Source of the DNA: Bosea vaviloviae
GTDB lineage: Bacteria; Pseudomonadota; Alphaproteobacteria; Rhizobiales; Beijerinckiaceae
Assembly (NCBI RefSeq): GCF_001741865.1
Contig: NZ_CP017147.1
Location: forward strand, 4,455,001 to 4,519,000
DNA length: 64,000 bases
Reading direction: 5' to 3'
Within the stretch, counting starts at the first letter, position 1. Every line of letters begins with the position of its first letter. Below, piece by piece: positions 28,781 through 36,092 of this stretch. A program made the translations under genes and the position numbers. The notes below the pieces were generated by a model. That model had not been told where the DNA came from, searched no databases, and saw only the letters and a program-made list of their open reading frames with translations.

Positions 28781-30196
28781 CTACTTCTTGCCTTTGTCGT
28801 AAGGGTTTTCGCCGCCGCGCGTATGCAGTCGGATCGGCGTGCCCGGCAGTTCGAAGGCCTCGCGCAGATTGTTGACCAGATAGCGGGTGTAGGACACCGG
28901 CAGATGGTCGAGCTGGTTGCCAAAGAGCGCGAAGGTCGGCGGGCGCGCCTTGGCCTGCGTCATGTAACGGATCTTGATGCGCCGGCCTGCGACGGCTGGT
29001 GGCGGATGGGCCGAGAGCACGCCTTCCAGCCAGCGGTTGATTCGGGCCGTCGAGACGCGGCGATTCCAGACGTCGTAGCTCTCGAACACCGCCTGCATCA
29101 AGCGGTCGATGCCCTCGCCGGCAAGCCCCGAAAGCGGCACGATCGGCACGCCGCGCACCTGCGCGAGCAGATGCTTGGCCTTCTCCTTCAATTCGGCCAG
29201 GAGGCCGTTCTTGTCGGCGACGAGATCCCATTTGTTCAGGCCGATGACGACGGTGCGGCCCTCGCGTTCGGTGAAATCGACGAGCGTCAGATCCTGCTTC
29301 TCGAACGGGATCGTGGCATCCAGCAACACGACGACGACCTCGGCGAAGCGGATCGCGCGTAGCGCGTCCTGCACCGACATCTTCTCGAGCTTTTCCTCGA
29401 TGCGGGCGCGTTTGCGCATCCCGGCCGTATCGAACAGTTTTACCGGGCGGCCGCGCCATTCATAGTCGACGGAGATGGTGTCGCGGGTGATGCCGGCCTC
29501 AGGGCCGGTCAGCAGCCGTTCCTCGCCGATCATGCGGTTGACCAGTGTCGACTTGCCGGCATTGGGGCGGCCGATGATGGTGACGCGCAGCGGCTTGTTC
29601 GGGTCGTTGTACTCTTCGTCTTCCTCGCCAGCGGCGGCCGGGGCATCCACCCAGCGTTTGTCGCCATAGCTCTCGTCGAAGGCCTCTTCCTCTTCCGGCT
29701 CGTCATCGACGAAGGGCGCGAGCGCCTCCAGCAGATCGGACGTGCCCTCGCCGTGCTCGGCCGAGAACGGCACGGGGTCGCCAAGGCCCAGCGCATAGGA
29801 TTCGAAGATGCCGTCCAGCCCCTTCTTCCCCTCGGCCTTGTTGGCGAGCAGGATGACGGGCTTGCCGGATTTGCGCACCAGATCGGCGAAGGGCTGATCC
29901 ATCGGCGTAAGACCGAGCCGCGCATCGATCATGAACAGGATGACGTCGGCCTGGGCGATCGCGGTTTCCGTCTGCGCGCGCATCCGGCCTAAGAGCGAAT
30001 CCTTGTCGGCCTCTTCCAGGCCGGCCGTATCGATCACGTTGAAGCGCAGATGTCCGAGCGAGGCCTCGCCCTCGCGCCGGTCGCGCGTCACGCCGGGCCG
30101 GTCGTCGACGAGCGCGAGCTTCTTGCCGACGAGCCGGTTGAACAGCGTCGACTTGCCGACATTGGGGCGGCCGATGATGGCGACGATGGCGGTCAT
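28781..30196 (-). CDS. der: Ribosome-associated GTPase Der (EngA)
   Basis: A 471-residue protein with two tandem GTPase domains, needed for 50S subunit maturation. G1 motifs are GRPNVGKST (about 9) and GRPNAGKST (about 209); the G3 motifs read DTAGLE and DTAGMR. An acidic linker (about 165-200, '[13 protein letters not shown]') joins the domains, and a KH-like domain forms the C-terminus. It lies downstream of a YfgM-like gene, matching the BamB/YfgM-der neighbourhood in other Proteobacteria; no bamB is seen here. Confidence 0.96.
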   Translation of the reverse strand: MTAIVAIIGRPNVGKSTLFNRLVGKKLALVDDRPGVTRDRREGEASLGHLRFNVIDTAGLEEADKDSLLGRMRAQTETAIAQADVILFMIDARLGLTPMDQPFADLVRKSGKPVILLANKAEGKKGLDGIFESYALGLGDPVPFSAEHGEGTSDLLEALAPFVDDEPEEEEAFDESYGDKRWVDAPAAAGEEDEEYNDPNKPLRVTIIGRPNAGKSTLVNRMIGEERLLTGPEAGITRDTISVDYEWRGRPVKLFDTAGMRKRARIEEKLEKMSVQDALRAIRFAEVVVVLLDATIPFEKQDLTLVDFTEREGRTVVIGLNKWDLVADKNGLLAELKEKAKHLLAQVRGVPIVPLSGLAGEGIDRLMQAVFESYDVWNRRVSTARINRWLEGVLSAHPPPAVAGRRIKIRYMTQAKARPPTFALFGNQLDHLPVSYTRYLVNNLREAFELPGTPIRLHTRGGENPYDKGKK

Positions 30197-30269
30197 TGCG
30201 TATCAACTATTCCTGTTTCGCCTGCGTGGTCCAACGACGTTGGCTCCTTCGCAGTCGATAAAAACGCAC

Positions 30270-30327
30270 GGTCATCCCGGACAAGCCGCGAAAGCCCCGG
30301 ATCTCCCTAGGGTCGCTCGGGATGACC
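30270..30327. repeat. Intergenic inverted repeat (GGTCATCCCGG type)
   Basis: GGTCATCCCG (30270-30279) and CGGGATGACC (30318-30327) are perfect 10-base arms flanking a GC-rich centre. It sits between the YfgM-like gene and der, inside what is probably one transcript. Confidence 0.7.
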
Positions 30328-30369
30328 CGCGCTACAAATGAAATTCTCGCAAACCTCGTTCGTGGGAAC

Positions 30370-31032
30370 TCAGTTCTTCGTCTCGACCGGGCCGCCGCGA
30401 ACCAGAGCGAGGTAGAGATCGGTGCGCTGGCGCAGCACCTGCGGCGCCTGCGGATCGGTGACGATCGCATCGAACCAGCGCCCGGCATCCTCGAAGAGAT
30501 TGGCCTTGAGCGCGGCAATGCCCAGCATCTCCCGCGCCGAGTGGCGCCAGACGCCCTGAGGCGTCACCAGCGGCTCCAGCGCCGTCTTGACCTCGGCATA
30601 GGGCGCGAGATCGACGCGCAGCATGCCGGCGCGCAGGCGCGCCAGATCGCGATAGAGCTGATCGAGCCCGCCATCATTGGCGAGCGCATCGAAAGCCGTG
30701 ACACCGGCAGCGGCATCGCGCTTGGCGGTCTCGGCAGCAAGACGGAAGCGCGCGATCTGGCGGTAGCCGGCGGGAGCGCCCTCAGTGAGCTCCTTCAGGA
30801 TCGTTTCGGCCTCCGCGCCATTGCCGTCGCGCGAGGATTTCAGCGCGGCTTCGAGCCGCGCGCCGACAGCCTGGGAGGCCTGGTTCTCGCGATGCAGCCA
30901 ATACTGCCAGCCCGCGACGGCGAGCACCGCCAGCACGGCCAGCGCGACGAAGACGTTGCCGTATTTGCTCCAGATGGCTGCCGCCTTGTCGCGGCGCACC
31001 TCTTCATCGATTTCGCGAAAAATATCGGCCAT
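30370..31032 (-). CDS. YfgM-like single-pass membrane protein with TPR-like periplasmic domain
   Basis: A 220-residue protein beginning MADIFREIDEEVRRDKAAAIW, with one TM segment at about 27-46 and a helical, TPR-like periplasmic domain (about 55-215, ending 'RTDLYLALVRGGP'). This is the TPR_21/YfgM layout. In E. coli YfgM links the SecYEG translocon with periplasmic chaperones; extending that role here is inference. It is upstream of der on the same strand, as expected for the family. Confidence 0.8.
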   Translation of the reverse strand: MADIFREIDEEVRRDKAAAIWSKYGNVFVALAVLAVLAVAGWQYWLHRENQASQAVGARLEAALKSSRDGNGAEAETILKELTEGAPAGYRQIARFRLAAETAKRDAAAGVTAFDALANDGGLDQLYRDLARLRAGMLRVDLAPYAEVKTALEPLVTPQGVWRHSAREMLGIAALKANLFEDAGRWFDAIVTDPQAPQVLRQRTDLYLALVRGGPVETKN

Positions 31033-31378
31033 GGCCCGTCAGAATTCCCTTGTTGCCGTGCCGGTTAGCATTTCCGCGCGGCGATTGCGAGCCGGAACAC
31101 GACACCGGCCTGCATAGGCTTTGGACTTTCCAGCCCTCACCTGAGGAGTCGGGCCTGGAATGAAGCCAATGATTTCAATGACTCTGTCTTGATCACCTAC
31201 GCGCCGTCATCCTGGGCGCCCGCAGGGCGCCCGGGATCCATCGTAGAGCGTAGTTCCCTACGATGGATCCCGGGCCGAAGCTTCGCTTCGCCCAGGATGA
31301 TGGCGTGGGTGACGGTAGGCAATCAGAAATCCTTGATATCGCTCGCTTCATTGCGGGCCAGCCTCCTCGGGATGAGGG
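31033..31378. other. Intergenic region between queA and the YfgM-like gene
   Basis: These 346 bp hold an imperfect inverted repeat at 31128-31160 (TTCCAG...CTGGAA) and the large palindrome at 31204-31305. The promoter of the YfgM-like gene and der should lie at about 31035-31200, but I see no convincing hexamers. No coding sequence is supported, and tgt, which often follows queA, is not here. Confidence 0.55.
31204..31305. repeat. Intergenic palindrome (CGTCATCCTGGGCG family)
   Basis: Nested inverted repeat. The outer arms CCGTCATCCTGGGCG and CGCCCAGGATGATGG pair with one mismatch, and the inner arms 31230-31246 and 31258-31274 (CCCGGGATCCATCGTAG and its complement) are perfect over 17 bases. 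It lies just downstream of the queA stop. Confidence 0.85.
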
Positions 31379-32464
31379 CTATGCGCCGCGCTGCAGCAGG
31401 CTGGCGTCGCCATAGGAGTAGAAGCGATAATTGTCCGCGATCGCATGGGCATAGGCGCGTTTCATGATGTTGAGACCGCAGAAGGCCGAGACCAGCATGA
31501 ACAGCGTCGAGCGCGGCAGGTGGAAATTGGTCAGCAGCAGGTCGACGGCGCGGAAACGATAGCCCGGCGTGATGAAGATCGCCGTGTCGCCGGAGAAAGG
31601 CGCGATGACGCCATCCTCGCCGGTTGCACTTTCGAGGAGGCGCAGCGAGGTCGTGCCGACCGCGACGACGCGCCCGCCCTTCGCCTTGACCGCATTCAGC
31701 GCGGCGGCCGTCTCGGCCGAGACGCTGCCCCATTCGGCATGCATGCGGTGCTCGCTAGTGTCGTCCACCTTCACAGGCAGGAAGGTCCCCGCTCCGACAT
31801 GCAGCGTAACGAGATGGCGCGAGACCCCGTACGCATCGAGCGCGGCGACAAGATCCGGCGTGAAATGCAGGCCAGCCGTCGGAGCGGCAACCGCGCCGTC
31901 CTCGCGGGCATGCATGGTCTGGTAGTCGCTCGCATCCTGTTGGTCGGTCGGGCGCTTGCCGGCGATATAGGGCGGCAGCGGCAGTTCACCGAGCCGCGCA
32001 ATAGCCTCATCGAGCATTGGCCCTGACAGAGCGAAGCGCAATTCGACCTCGCCGCCCTCGCCTTTGGACTGGACCTCGGCTTCGAGCCGGCCGAGTTCGC
32101 AGACATTGCTCGCTCCGGCCTCGCCGAAGACGATCATCTCGCCGATAGTGAGTTTCTTGGCCGGGCGGGCGAAGGCGAGCCAGCGATCGGCGCCCTCGCG
32201 CTTGTGCAGCATGATCTCGATGCCGGCAGACGTCTCGCCCCGGAAGCGGCGACCGCGCAGCCGCGAGGGTATGACGCGGGTGTCGTTCAGGACAAGCGCA
32301 TCACCCGGCTGGAGCAGGCCGACGAGGTCGCGGATGCCGCGATCCTCGAAAGGCTCGGGCGCATCAGGCCTGACGACGAGCAGGCGTGCCGTATCGCGCG
32401 GGCTGGCGGGCCTCAGCGCGATGCGGTCTTCAGGCAGATCGAAATCGAAGAGACCGACATCCAT
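31379..32464 (-). CDS. queA: S-adenosylmethionine:tRNA ribosyltransferase-isomerase
   Basis: A 361-residue enzyme that transfers and isomerises the ribosyl group of SAM onto 7-aminomethyl-deazaguanine in tRNA, making epoxyqueuosine. The N-terminus '[19 protein letters not shown]' is characteristic; '[13 protein letters not shown]', 'PTAGLHFT', '[10 protein letters not shown]' and '[16 protein letters not shown]' are family motifs. The start at 32464 is preferred; the frame continues upstream across the VOC gene. It follows that gene by 7 bp. Confidence 0.95.
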   Translation of the reverse strand: MDVGLFDFDLPEDRIALRPASPRDTARLLVVRPDAPEPFEDRGIRDLVGLLQPGDALVLNDTRVIPSRLRGRRFRGETSAGIEIMLHKREGADRWLAFARPAKKLTIGEMIVFGEAGASNVCELGRLEAEVQSKGEGGEVELRFALSGPMLDEAIARLGELPLPPYIAGKRPTDQQDASDYQTMHAREDGAVAAPTAGLHFTPDLVAALDAYGVSRHLVTLHVGAGTFLPVKVDDTSEHRMHAEWGSVSAETAAALNAVKAKGGRVVAVGTTSLRLLESATGEDGVIAPFSGDTAIFITPGYRFRAVDLLLTNFHLPRSTLFMLVSAFCGLNIMKRAYAHAIADNYRFYSYGDASLLQRGA

Positions 32465-32471
32465 GAGGCCT

Positions 32472-32879
32472 TCAGCGGCTCCAAACCCTATTTTCCAGCA
32501 CGACGCGATATCCGTCGGCATCCTCGAAGGTGCGCCCGTGCGCCGACCACCAGGGATTGGCAGATTCGACGGGCTCAAAACCCGCGGCCTTCATTCGCGC
32601 CACCGCCCGGTTCCAATCCTCGGCGGCGGGCAGGTAGAAAACGAGCAGATTCTCTTCGGTAGGCGCACCGGCAACACGATGACCATGCCGAACGGTGAAT
32701 TCGAGGTGATAAGGCCAGTTGGGATGGCCCATCATGACGCCGTCGAAGCCGTCGTGATCCTTGAAGCCCGAGATCTCCTCGAAACCGAGCCCGTCGCTGT
32801 AGAAGCGGCGTAGTGGCGCGAGCTCGTTCGTCGCTCGCGCCACCCGCATCACTGGAACAGCGCCTTGCGCCGTTCTCAT
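32472..32879 (-). CDS. VOC family (glyoxalase/bleomycin-resistance-like) protein
   Basis: A 135-residue protein with paired beta-alpha-beta-beta-beta modules: '[26 protein letters not shown]' starts the first, and '[21 protein letters not shown]' and '[13 protein letters not shown]' the second. VOC proteins bind a metal and act on varied substrates or bind antibiotics; the substrate is unknown. Its ATG overlaps the ppiB stop by one base (TGATG) and queA starts 7 bp after its stop, so it is embedded in the ppi-queA operon. Confidence 0.82.
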   Translation of the reverse strand: MRTAQGAVPVMRVARATNELAPLRRFYSDGLGFEEISGFKDHDGFDGVMMGHPNWPYHLEFTVRHGHRVAGAPTEENLLVFYLPAAEDWNRAVARMKAAGFEPVESANPWWSAHGRTFEDADGYRVVLENRVWSR

Positions 32880-33349
32880 CAGGCCACGTCGGCCAGAACC
32901 TTCATCGAGACGATGGAGTCGGGATCGCGCACGGGCTCGCCGCGCTTGATCTTGTCGACATTTTCCATGCCTTCAACGACTTCGCCCCAGGCGGTGTACT
33001 GCTTGTCGAGGAAGCGGGCATCGTCGAAGACGATGAAGAACTGGCTGTTGGCCGAGTTCGGGTTCTGCGAGCGAGCCATCGAGCAGATGCCGCGCACATG
33101 CGGCTGCGCATTGAACTCGGCCTTCAGGTCGGGCAGCTCCGAGCCGCCGGTGCCGGTGCCATGCGGGCAGCCGACCTGGGCCATGAAGCCGTCGATGACG
33201 CGGTGGAAGACGATGCCGTCATAAAAGCCCTGGCGCGACAGCGTCTTCAGGCGCTCGACATGGCCGGGGGCCAGGTCAGGGCGCAGCTTGATGACGACTT
33301 TGCCCTTGGTGGTTTCCATGACGAGGGTGTTCTCGGGATCGAGCGACAT
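32879..33349 (-). CDS. ppiB: Cytoplasmic peptidyl-prolyl cis-trans isomerase (cyclophilin)
   Basis: A 156-residue cyclophilin without a signal peptide. Motifs are 'FYDGIVFHRVIDGFMAQ', 'GTGTGGSELPDLKAEF' and 'CSMARSQNPNSANSQFFI', with the active-site Arg in FHRVIDGF. The start at 33349 shares a base with the stop of the TonB-like gene upstream (TGATG). It is paralogous to ppiA at 34034 and probably folds cytosolic clients. Confidence 0.94.
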   Translation of the reverse strand: MSLDPENTLVMETTKGKVVIKLRPDLAPGHVERLKTLSRQGFYDGIVFHRVIDGFMAQVGCPHGTGTGGSELPDLKAEFNAQPHVRGICSMARSQNPNSANSQFFIVFDDARFLDKQYTAWGEVVEGMENVDKIKRGEPVRDPDSIVSMKVLADVA

Positions 33350-33990
33350 CAGGTTTGCCTTTCTGTGGTCGGCGCGCGGCCGTGGAAGCGAATGGAAAAA
33401 GGTCGCCCCGCGATACTCGCTCCGAGCTGCGGCGACAACCTCATCGGTGTGCAATCGCGAACAGCGGCGACGACCGAGTCCGTGAAGCGCTGGCGCAGGG
33501 CTGGGTCGGTCCGCCTGGTTTCCCAGGTCACACGCGGCTGGCCGAAGAGCGAGCCGTCACGGCGCAGGCTGAACCTGACCGTCGCCATGACGCCGGTATC
33601 GGGGCCATCGATGACGGGCGGATGCCAGCAGCGCCGCAAGGCGGGTGCGATATCGGTGAGACGAGCGAGCGCCTCGCCTTCGAACGGTTTCGTCGAAGGC
33701 GCAAGCCCTCCCAAGACACCGACCTCGCCACTGCCCGACTCACGCGGCGGCCTGATCCTGCGATAGCCGCTGCCGGGTATGTCATCCCCGCTGAATGGAC
33801 CGCCGACGCCTGGCATATAGCGCTGCCCTGACTGCGGCGGCAGGATAGGATTCTGCGAACCGGATGGCGGCGGCAGGACGGGATTTTGCGAACCCGAGGC
33901 TGGCGGCAGGCCGAGATCGCGCGTGTCCTGCGCGCCCGCTGAACCAGCGGCCAACAGTAGAGTAAGACAAGCGAGAGCCGCGCGCAGCAT
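33349..33990 (-). CDS. Secreted TonB/TolA C-terminal-like protein with Pro-rich repeat
   Basis: A 213-residue protein with a signal peptide (MLRAALACLTLLLAAGSAGAQ). It is followed by a proline-rich segment with tandem 'SGSQNPVLPP' and 'SGSQNPILPP' units. The C-terminal half (about 110-205, 'RCWHPP', 'VRFSLRRDGSLFGQPRV') resembles the TonB/TolA C-terminal fold with two cysteines (CW.. and DCTP). GGGAGG precedes the ATG by about 9 bp. It has no N-terminal membrane anchor of normal TonB type, so its role is unclear. It is wedged between ppiA and ppiB and coupled to ppiB. Confidence 0.65.
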   Translation of the reverse strand: MLRAALACLTLLLAAGSAGAQDTRDLGLPPASGSQNPVLPPPSGSQNPILPPQSGQRYMPGVGGPFSGDDIPGSGYRRIRPPRESGSGEVGVLGGLAPSTKPFEGEALARLTDIAPALRRCWHPPVIDGPDTGVMATVRFSLRRDGSLFGQPRVTWETRRTDPALRQRFTDSVVAAVRDCTPMRLSPQLGASIAGRPFSIRFHGRAPTTERQT

Positions 33991-34033
33991 TGTCACGGCC
34001 CTCCCCTGACTGGCCCTGCTTGTGGTTGGCCGT

Positions 34034-34579
34034 TTACTTGGCGTCGGCCTGCAGGCGCATGCGGACGATCTTGTCGGGGTTCGTAACCTGGCCATTGGCC
34101 GATTGGCTGCCCTTCTTGATCTTGCGCACCGCGTCCATGCCGGAGACGACCTCGCCGAACAGCGTGTACTGGCCGGTCAGCGAACCGCAGCCTTCAAAGC
34201 AGATGAAGAATTGGGAATTGGCGGAATCCGGCGATTGCGAGCGCGCCATGCCGACCGAGCCGACCTTGTAAGGCGTCGGGGTGAATTCGGCCGGCAGGTT
34301 CGGCAGATCCGACTTGCCGGTGCCGGTGCCGGTCGGATCGCCGGTCTGGGCCATGAAGCCGTCGATGACGCGGTGGAAGACGATGCCGTCATAGAATCCG
34401 CGCTTGGTCAGCGCCTTGATCTGCGCGACATGCTTGGGCGCGAGATCGGGTCGCAGCCGGATCGTCACCGGCCCGTCCTTGGTCTCCAGAACCAGCGTAT
34501 TGGCCGGGTCAGGTGCCTGGGCCTGGGCCATGCCGAGCGAGGCGATGAGGGCAAGAGCGGCGAGAGAGCTGCGCAGCAT
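34034..34579 (-). CDS. ppiA: Periplasmic peptidyl-prolyl cis-trans isomerase (cyclophilin)
   Basis: A 181-residue cyclophilin with a signal peptide (MLRSSLAALALIASLGMAQAQA). Its core contains 'FYDGIVFHRVIDGFMAQTG' and 'GMARSQSPDSANSQFFI', nearly the same as in ppiB, so the two are paralogues split between periplasm and cytoplasm. GGAG lies 7 bp before the ATG at 34579. It is the first gene of the ppiA-(TonB-like)-ppiB-VOC-queA run. In the absence of surA at the lptD locus, it may be one of the main periplasmic isomerases. Confidence 0.94.
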   Translation of the reverse strand: MLRSSLAALALIASLGMAQAQAPDPANTLVLETKDGPVTIRLRPDLAPKHVAQIKALTKRGFYDGIVFHRVIDGFMAQTGDPTGTGTGKSDLPNLPAEFTPTPYKVGSVGMARSQSPDSANSQFFICFEGCGSLTGQYTLFGEVVSGMDAVRKIKKGSQSANGQVTNPDKIVRMRLQADAK

Positions 34580-34779
34580 AGACGATCTCCATGGCAACCG
34601 GCGGACCCGGCTGGTCTGGCACTCGCCTAGCGGCATCCTTTGGCCGGAACAAGGCGGGAAAACGCCCCAGATAGAACTTTGCTGCACCGCACAAGTGCAA
34701 CGCAGAATAAACTTGCAAAAAGATCAGGCTGCGCATGCCTAAAGTGGTGACAGCTCCGTCATATTCCGCTAATCATTCG

Positions 34780-34938
34780 TGGCTGGACACGCTTTGCGAT
34801 TATCAAAGCGCTGCGGACCAGGTCTCGGGAGGAACAAACGCCCGCCTAGTATATGAGTCGCGCGCGATGAGATGCGTGCCGTTACTGCGGTAAAAACAGA
34901 CTTCCAAGGCAAGGCATCGGCCTTGCCTTTTTCTTTTT
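34780..34938 (+). ncRNA. Candidate small RNA ending at an orphan terminator
   Basis: No plus-strand protein gene precedes the terminator at 34906-34938, so a transcript must start within this gap. A possible promoter is GTGACA (34747-34752) with GCTAAT/CTAATC about 17 bp downstream, giving a start near 34780 and an RNA of about 160 nt. The region contains a perfect hairpin CGCTTTG/CAAAGCG (34790-34796/34804-34810) nested in a weaker CTGG/CCAG stem. I do not recognise it as tmRNA, RNase P, SRP RNA or a clear 6S RNA. The 5' end is a guess. Confidence 0.42.
34906..34938 (+). terminator. Intrinsic terminator without an upstream gene
   Basis: AAGGCAAGGC (34906-34915) pairs perfectly with GCCTTGCCTT (34920-34929) around ATCG, followed by TTTTTCTTTTT. 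On the minus strand no T-run follows the stem, so it acts on plus-strand transcripts only. Confidence 0.8.
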
Positions 34939-34957
34939 GAAGTCCAGCGCGCGAAGA

Positions 34958-35188
34958 CTAGAGATCGAACTTCGCCCAGATATACCAGACAAGCGCAAAG
35001 ACCACCCCGGCGATCACCGAGGTGATCAAGGCCTTCTTGAGCAGGCCGGGAAGGACCGGCGCGCCCGGTTCCGTGCCGTCCGTGACCTCGCCGGCCTCAG
35101 CCTGGCTGCGCACGCCGAAGGGCAGCACGGCAAACAGCACCGTCCACCAGATCACGAAATAAACGGCGAGCCCGCCGGCAATGGTCAT
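34958..35188 (-). CDS. DUF1467 family small membrane protein
   Basis: A 76-residue protein with two TM segments (about 3-24 and 50-70), matching DUF1467 in length and in 'FVIWWTVLFAVLPFGVRSQ' and 'WYIWAKFDL'. The function is unknown. The family commonly follows mce in alphaproteobacteria, upstream of proS. Its ATG overlaps the ridA stop by four bases, so they are coupled. Confidence 0.88.
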   Translation of the reverse strand: MTIAGGLAVYFVIWWTVLFAVLPFGVRSQAEAGEVTDGTEPGAPVLPGLLKKALITSVIAGVVFALVWYIWAKFDL

Positions 35189-35592
35189 GAGCGGTCATCC
35201 CTTGTCGCATCGCCAGCGAGCGCGATGCAGGAGAAAGCGACGCGCGCCTGCGTCGGCACGCCGAAACGGGCCGTATGGCGCGCCGGCAATCCGCCCGGAA
35301 AATGCTTCACATATTCGGCGTTGCAGGCGGCATAGTCGTCAGGGTTGGTGATCAGCATCGAAACCTGCACGACGCGATCGAGGCCGCTGCCCGCCTCCGC
35401 TAGGATCTCGGCGATCTTCGCCAATGCGTGGCGGACCTCATCGGCTGGCGTGTCGCCGCGAAAGACGCCACGCTCGGGATCATGCGGCGCCGAATGGCCG
35501 GAGACGAAAATCAGGCCGCCGGCCCGCGTTGCGGCGCTGAAGGGGCGCGACGATCCCGCTTCCGGCTCGCCGAAGAAGGTGATCTCGTCCAT
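35185..35592 (-). CDS. RidA (YjgF/UK114) family protein
   Basis: A 135-residue trimer-type protein. Members of the RidA group hydrolyse reactive enamine/imine intermediates from PLP enzymes. The conserved segments 'PFSAATRAGGLIFVSGHSA', 'ALAKIAEILAEAGSGLDRVVQVSMLITN' and 'PARHTARF' (with the Arg that binds ligand carboxylates in RidA) are present. It lies between mce and the DUF1467 gene, which are usually adjacent, with a 5-bp gap to mce and an overlap with the DUF1467 gene. Confidence 0.88.
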   Translation of the reverse strand: MDEITFFGEPEAGSSRPFSAATRAGGLIFVSGHSAPHDPERGVFRGDTPADEVRHALAKIAEILAEAGSGLDRVVQVSMLITNPDDYAACNAEYVKHFPGGLPARHTARFGVPTQARVAFSCIALAGDATRDDRS

Positions 35593-35597
35593 CGCGC

Positions 35598-36002
35598 TCA
35601 GGCCTGCTCGAGCTCGACCAGCGTGCCGCAGAAATCCTTGGGGTGCAGGAACAGCACCGGCTTGCCATGGGCGCCGATGCGCGGCTCTCCGGAACCCAGG
35701 ACACGCGCGCCGGTCGCCTTCAATCGATCGCGGGCAGCCAGGATGTCGTCGACCTCGTAGCAGATGTGGTGGATGCCGCCATCGGGATTGCGCTCGAGGA
35801 ATTTCGCGACGGGCGAGTCAGGTCCCGTCGGCTCCAGCAATTCGATCTTGGTGTTCGGCAGTTCCACGAAGACCACGGTCACGCCATGCTCTGGCTGCGG
35901 CAGCGGCTGTGAAACCCGCGCGCCCAGCGTATCGCGATAGAGCGCCGTCGAGGCCGCGAGATCCTTCACGGCGATGGCGACGTGGTTGAGGCGTCCGATC
36001 AT
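35598..36002 (-). CDS. mce: Methylmalonyl-CoA epimerase
   Basis: A 134-residue VOC-fold enzyme converting (R)- and (S)-methylmalonyl-CoA in propionate metabolism. It begins MIGRLNHVAIAVKDL (metal His), with 'ELPNTKIELLEP', 'GGIHHICYEVDDI' (second His) and 'FLHPKDFCGTLVELEQ' (metal Glu). AGGAG lies 6 bp before the ATG. Its position downstream of rnj is the usual Hyphomicrobiales arrangement, although a palindrome separates the two. Confidence 0.94.
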   Translation of the reverse strand: MIGRLNHVAIAVKDLAASTALYRDTLGARVSQPLPQPEHGVTVVFVELPNTKIELLEPTGPDSPVAKFLERNPDGGIHHICYEVDDILAARDRLKATGARVLGSGEPRIGAHGKPVLFLHPKDFCGTLVELEQA

Positions 36003-36016
36003 TCAGGGCTCCTGGG

Positions 36017-36089
36017 GCGAGTGGCGAGTAGCGAATGGCGAGTGGAGACCAGCCTTCTTACCACTCGCCATTCGCCACTCACCATTCGC
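36017..36089. repeat. Intergenic palindrome (GCGAATGGCGAGTGG family), copy 1
   Basis: GCGAATGGCGAGTGG (36031-36045) pairs perfectly with 36061-36075, and the outer GCGAGTGGCGAGTA/CACCATTCGC segments extend the stem imperfectly. A second copy of the family is at 44946-45004. It fills the rnj-mce gap. Confidence 0.85.
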
Positions 36090-36092
36090 TTT

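Larger units (their letters stand above)
34580..34957. other. Intergenic region holding an orphan plus-strand terminator
   Basis: The 378 bp between ppiA and the DUF1467 gene (both minus strand) contain no supported protein gene. They hold the ppiA promoter region (about 34590-34740), a 7-bp hairpin at 34790-34810 and an intrinsic terminator at 34906-34938 oriented to the plus strand, described as a small RNA candidate. Confidence 0.6.

Noticed and set aside
34780..34938. 6S RNA, SRP RNA or tmRNA
   Set aside because: No GGAA-type SRP tetraloop context, no tmRNA acceptor or tag frame, and no clear long central bubble of 6S RNA could be recognised by eye; left as an unassigned candidate.
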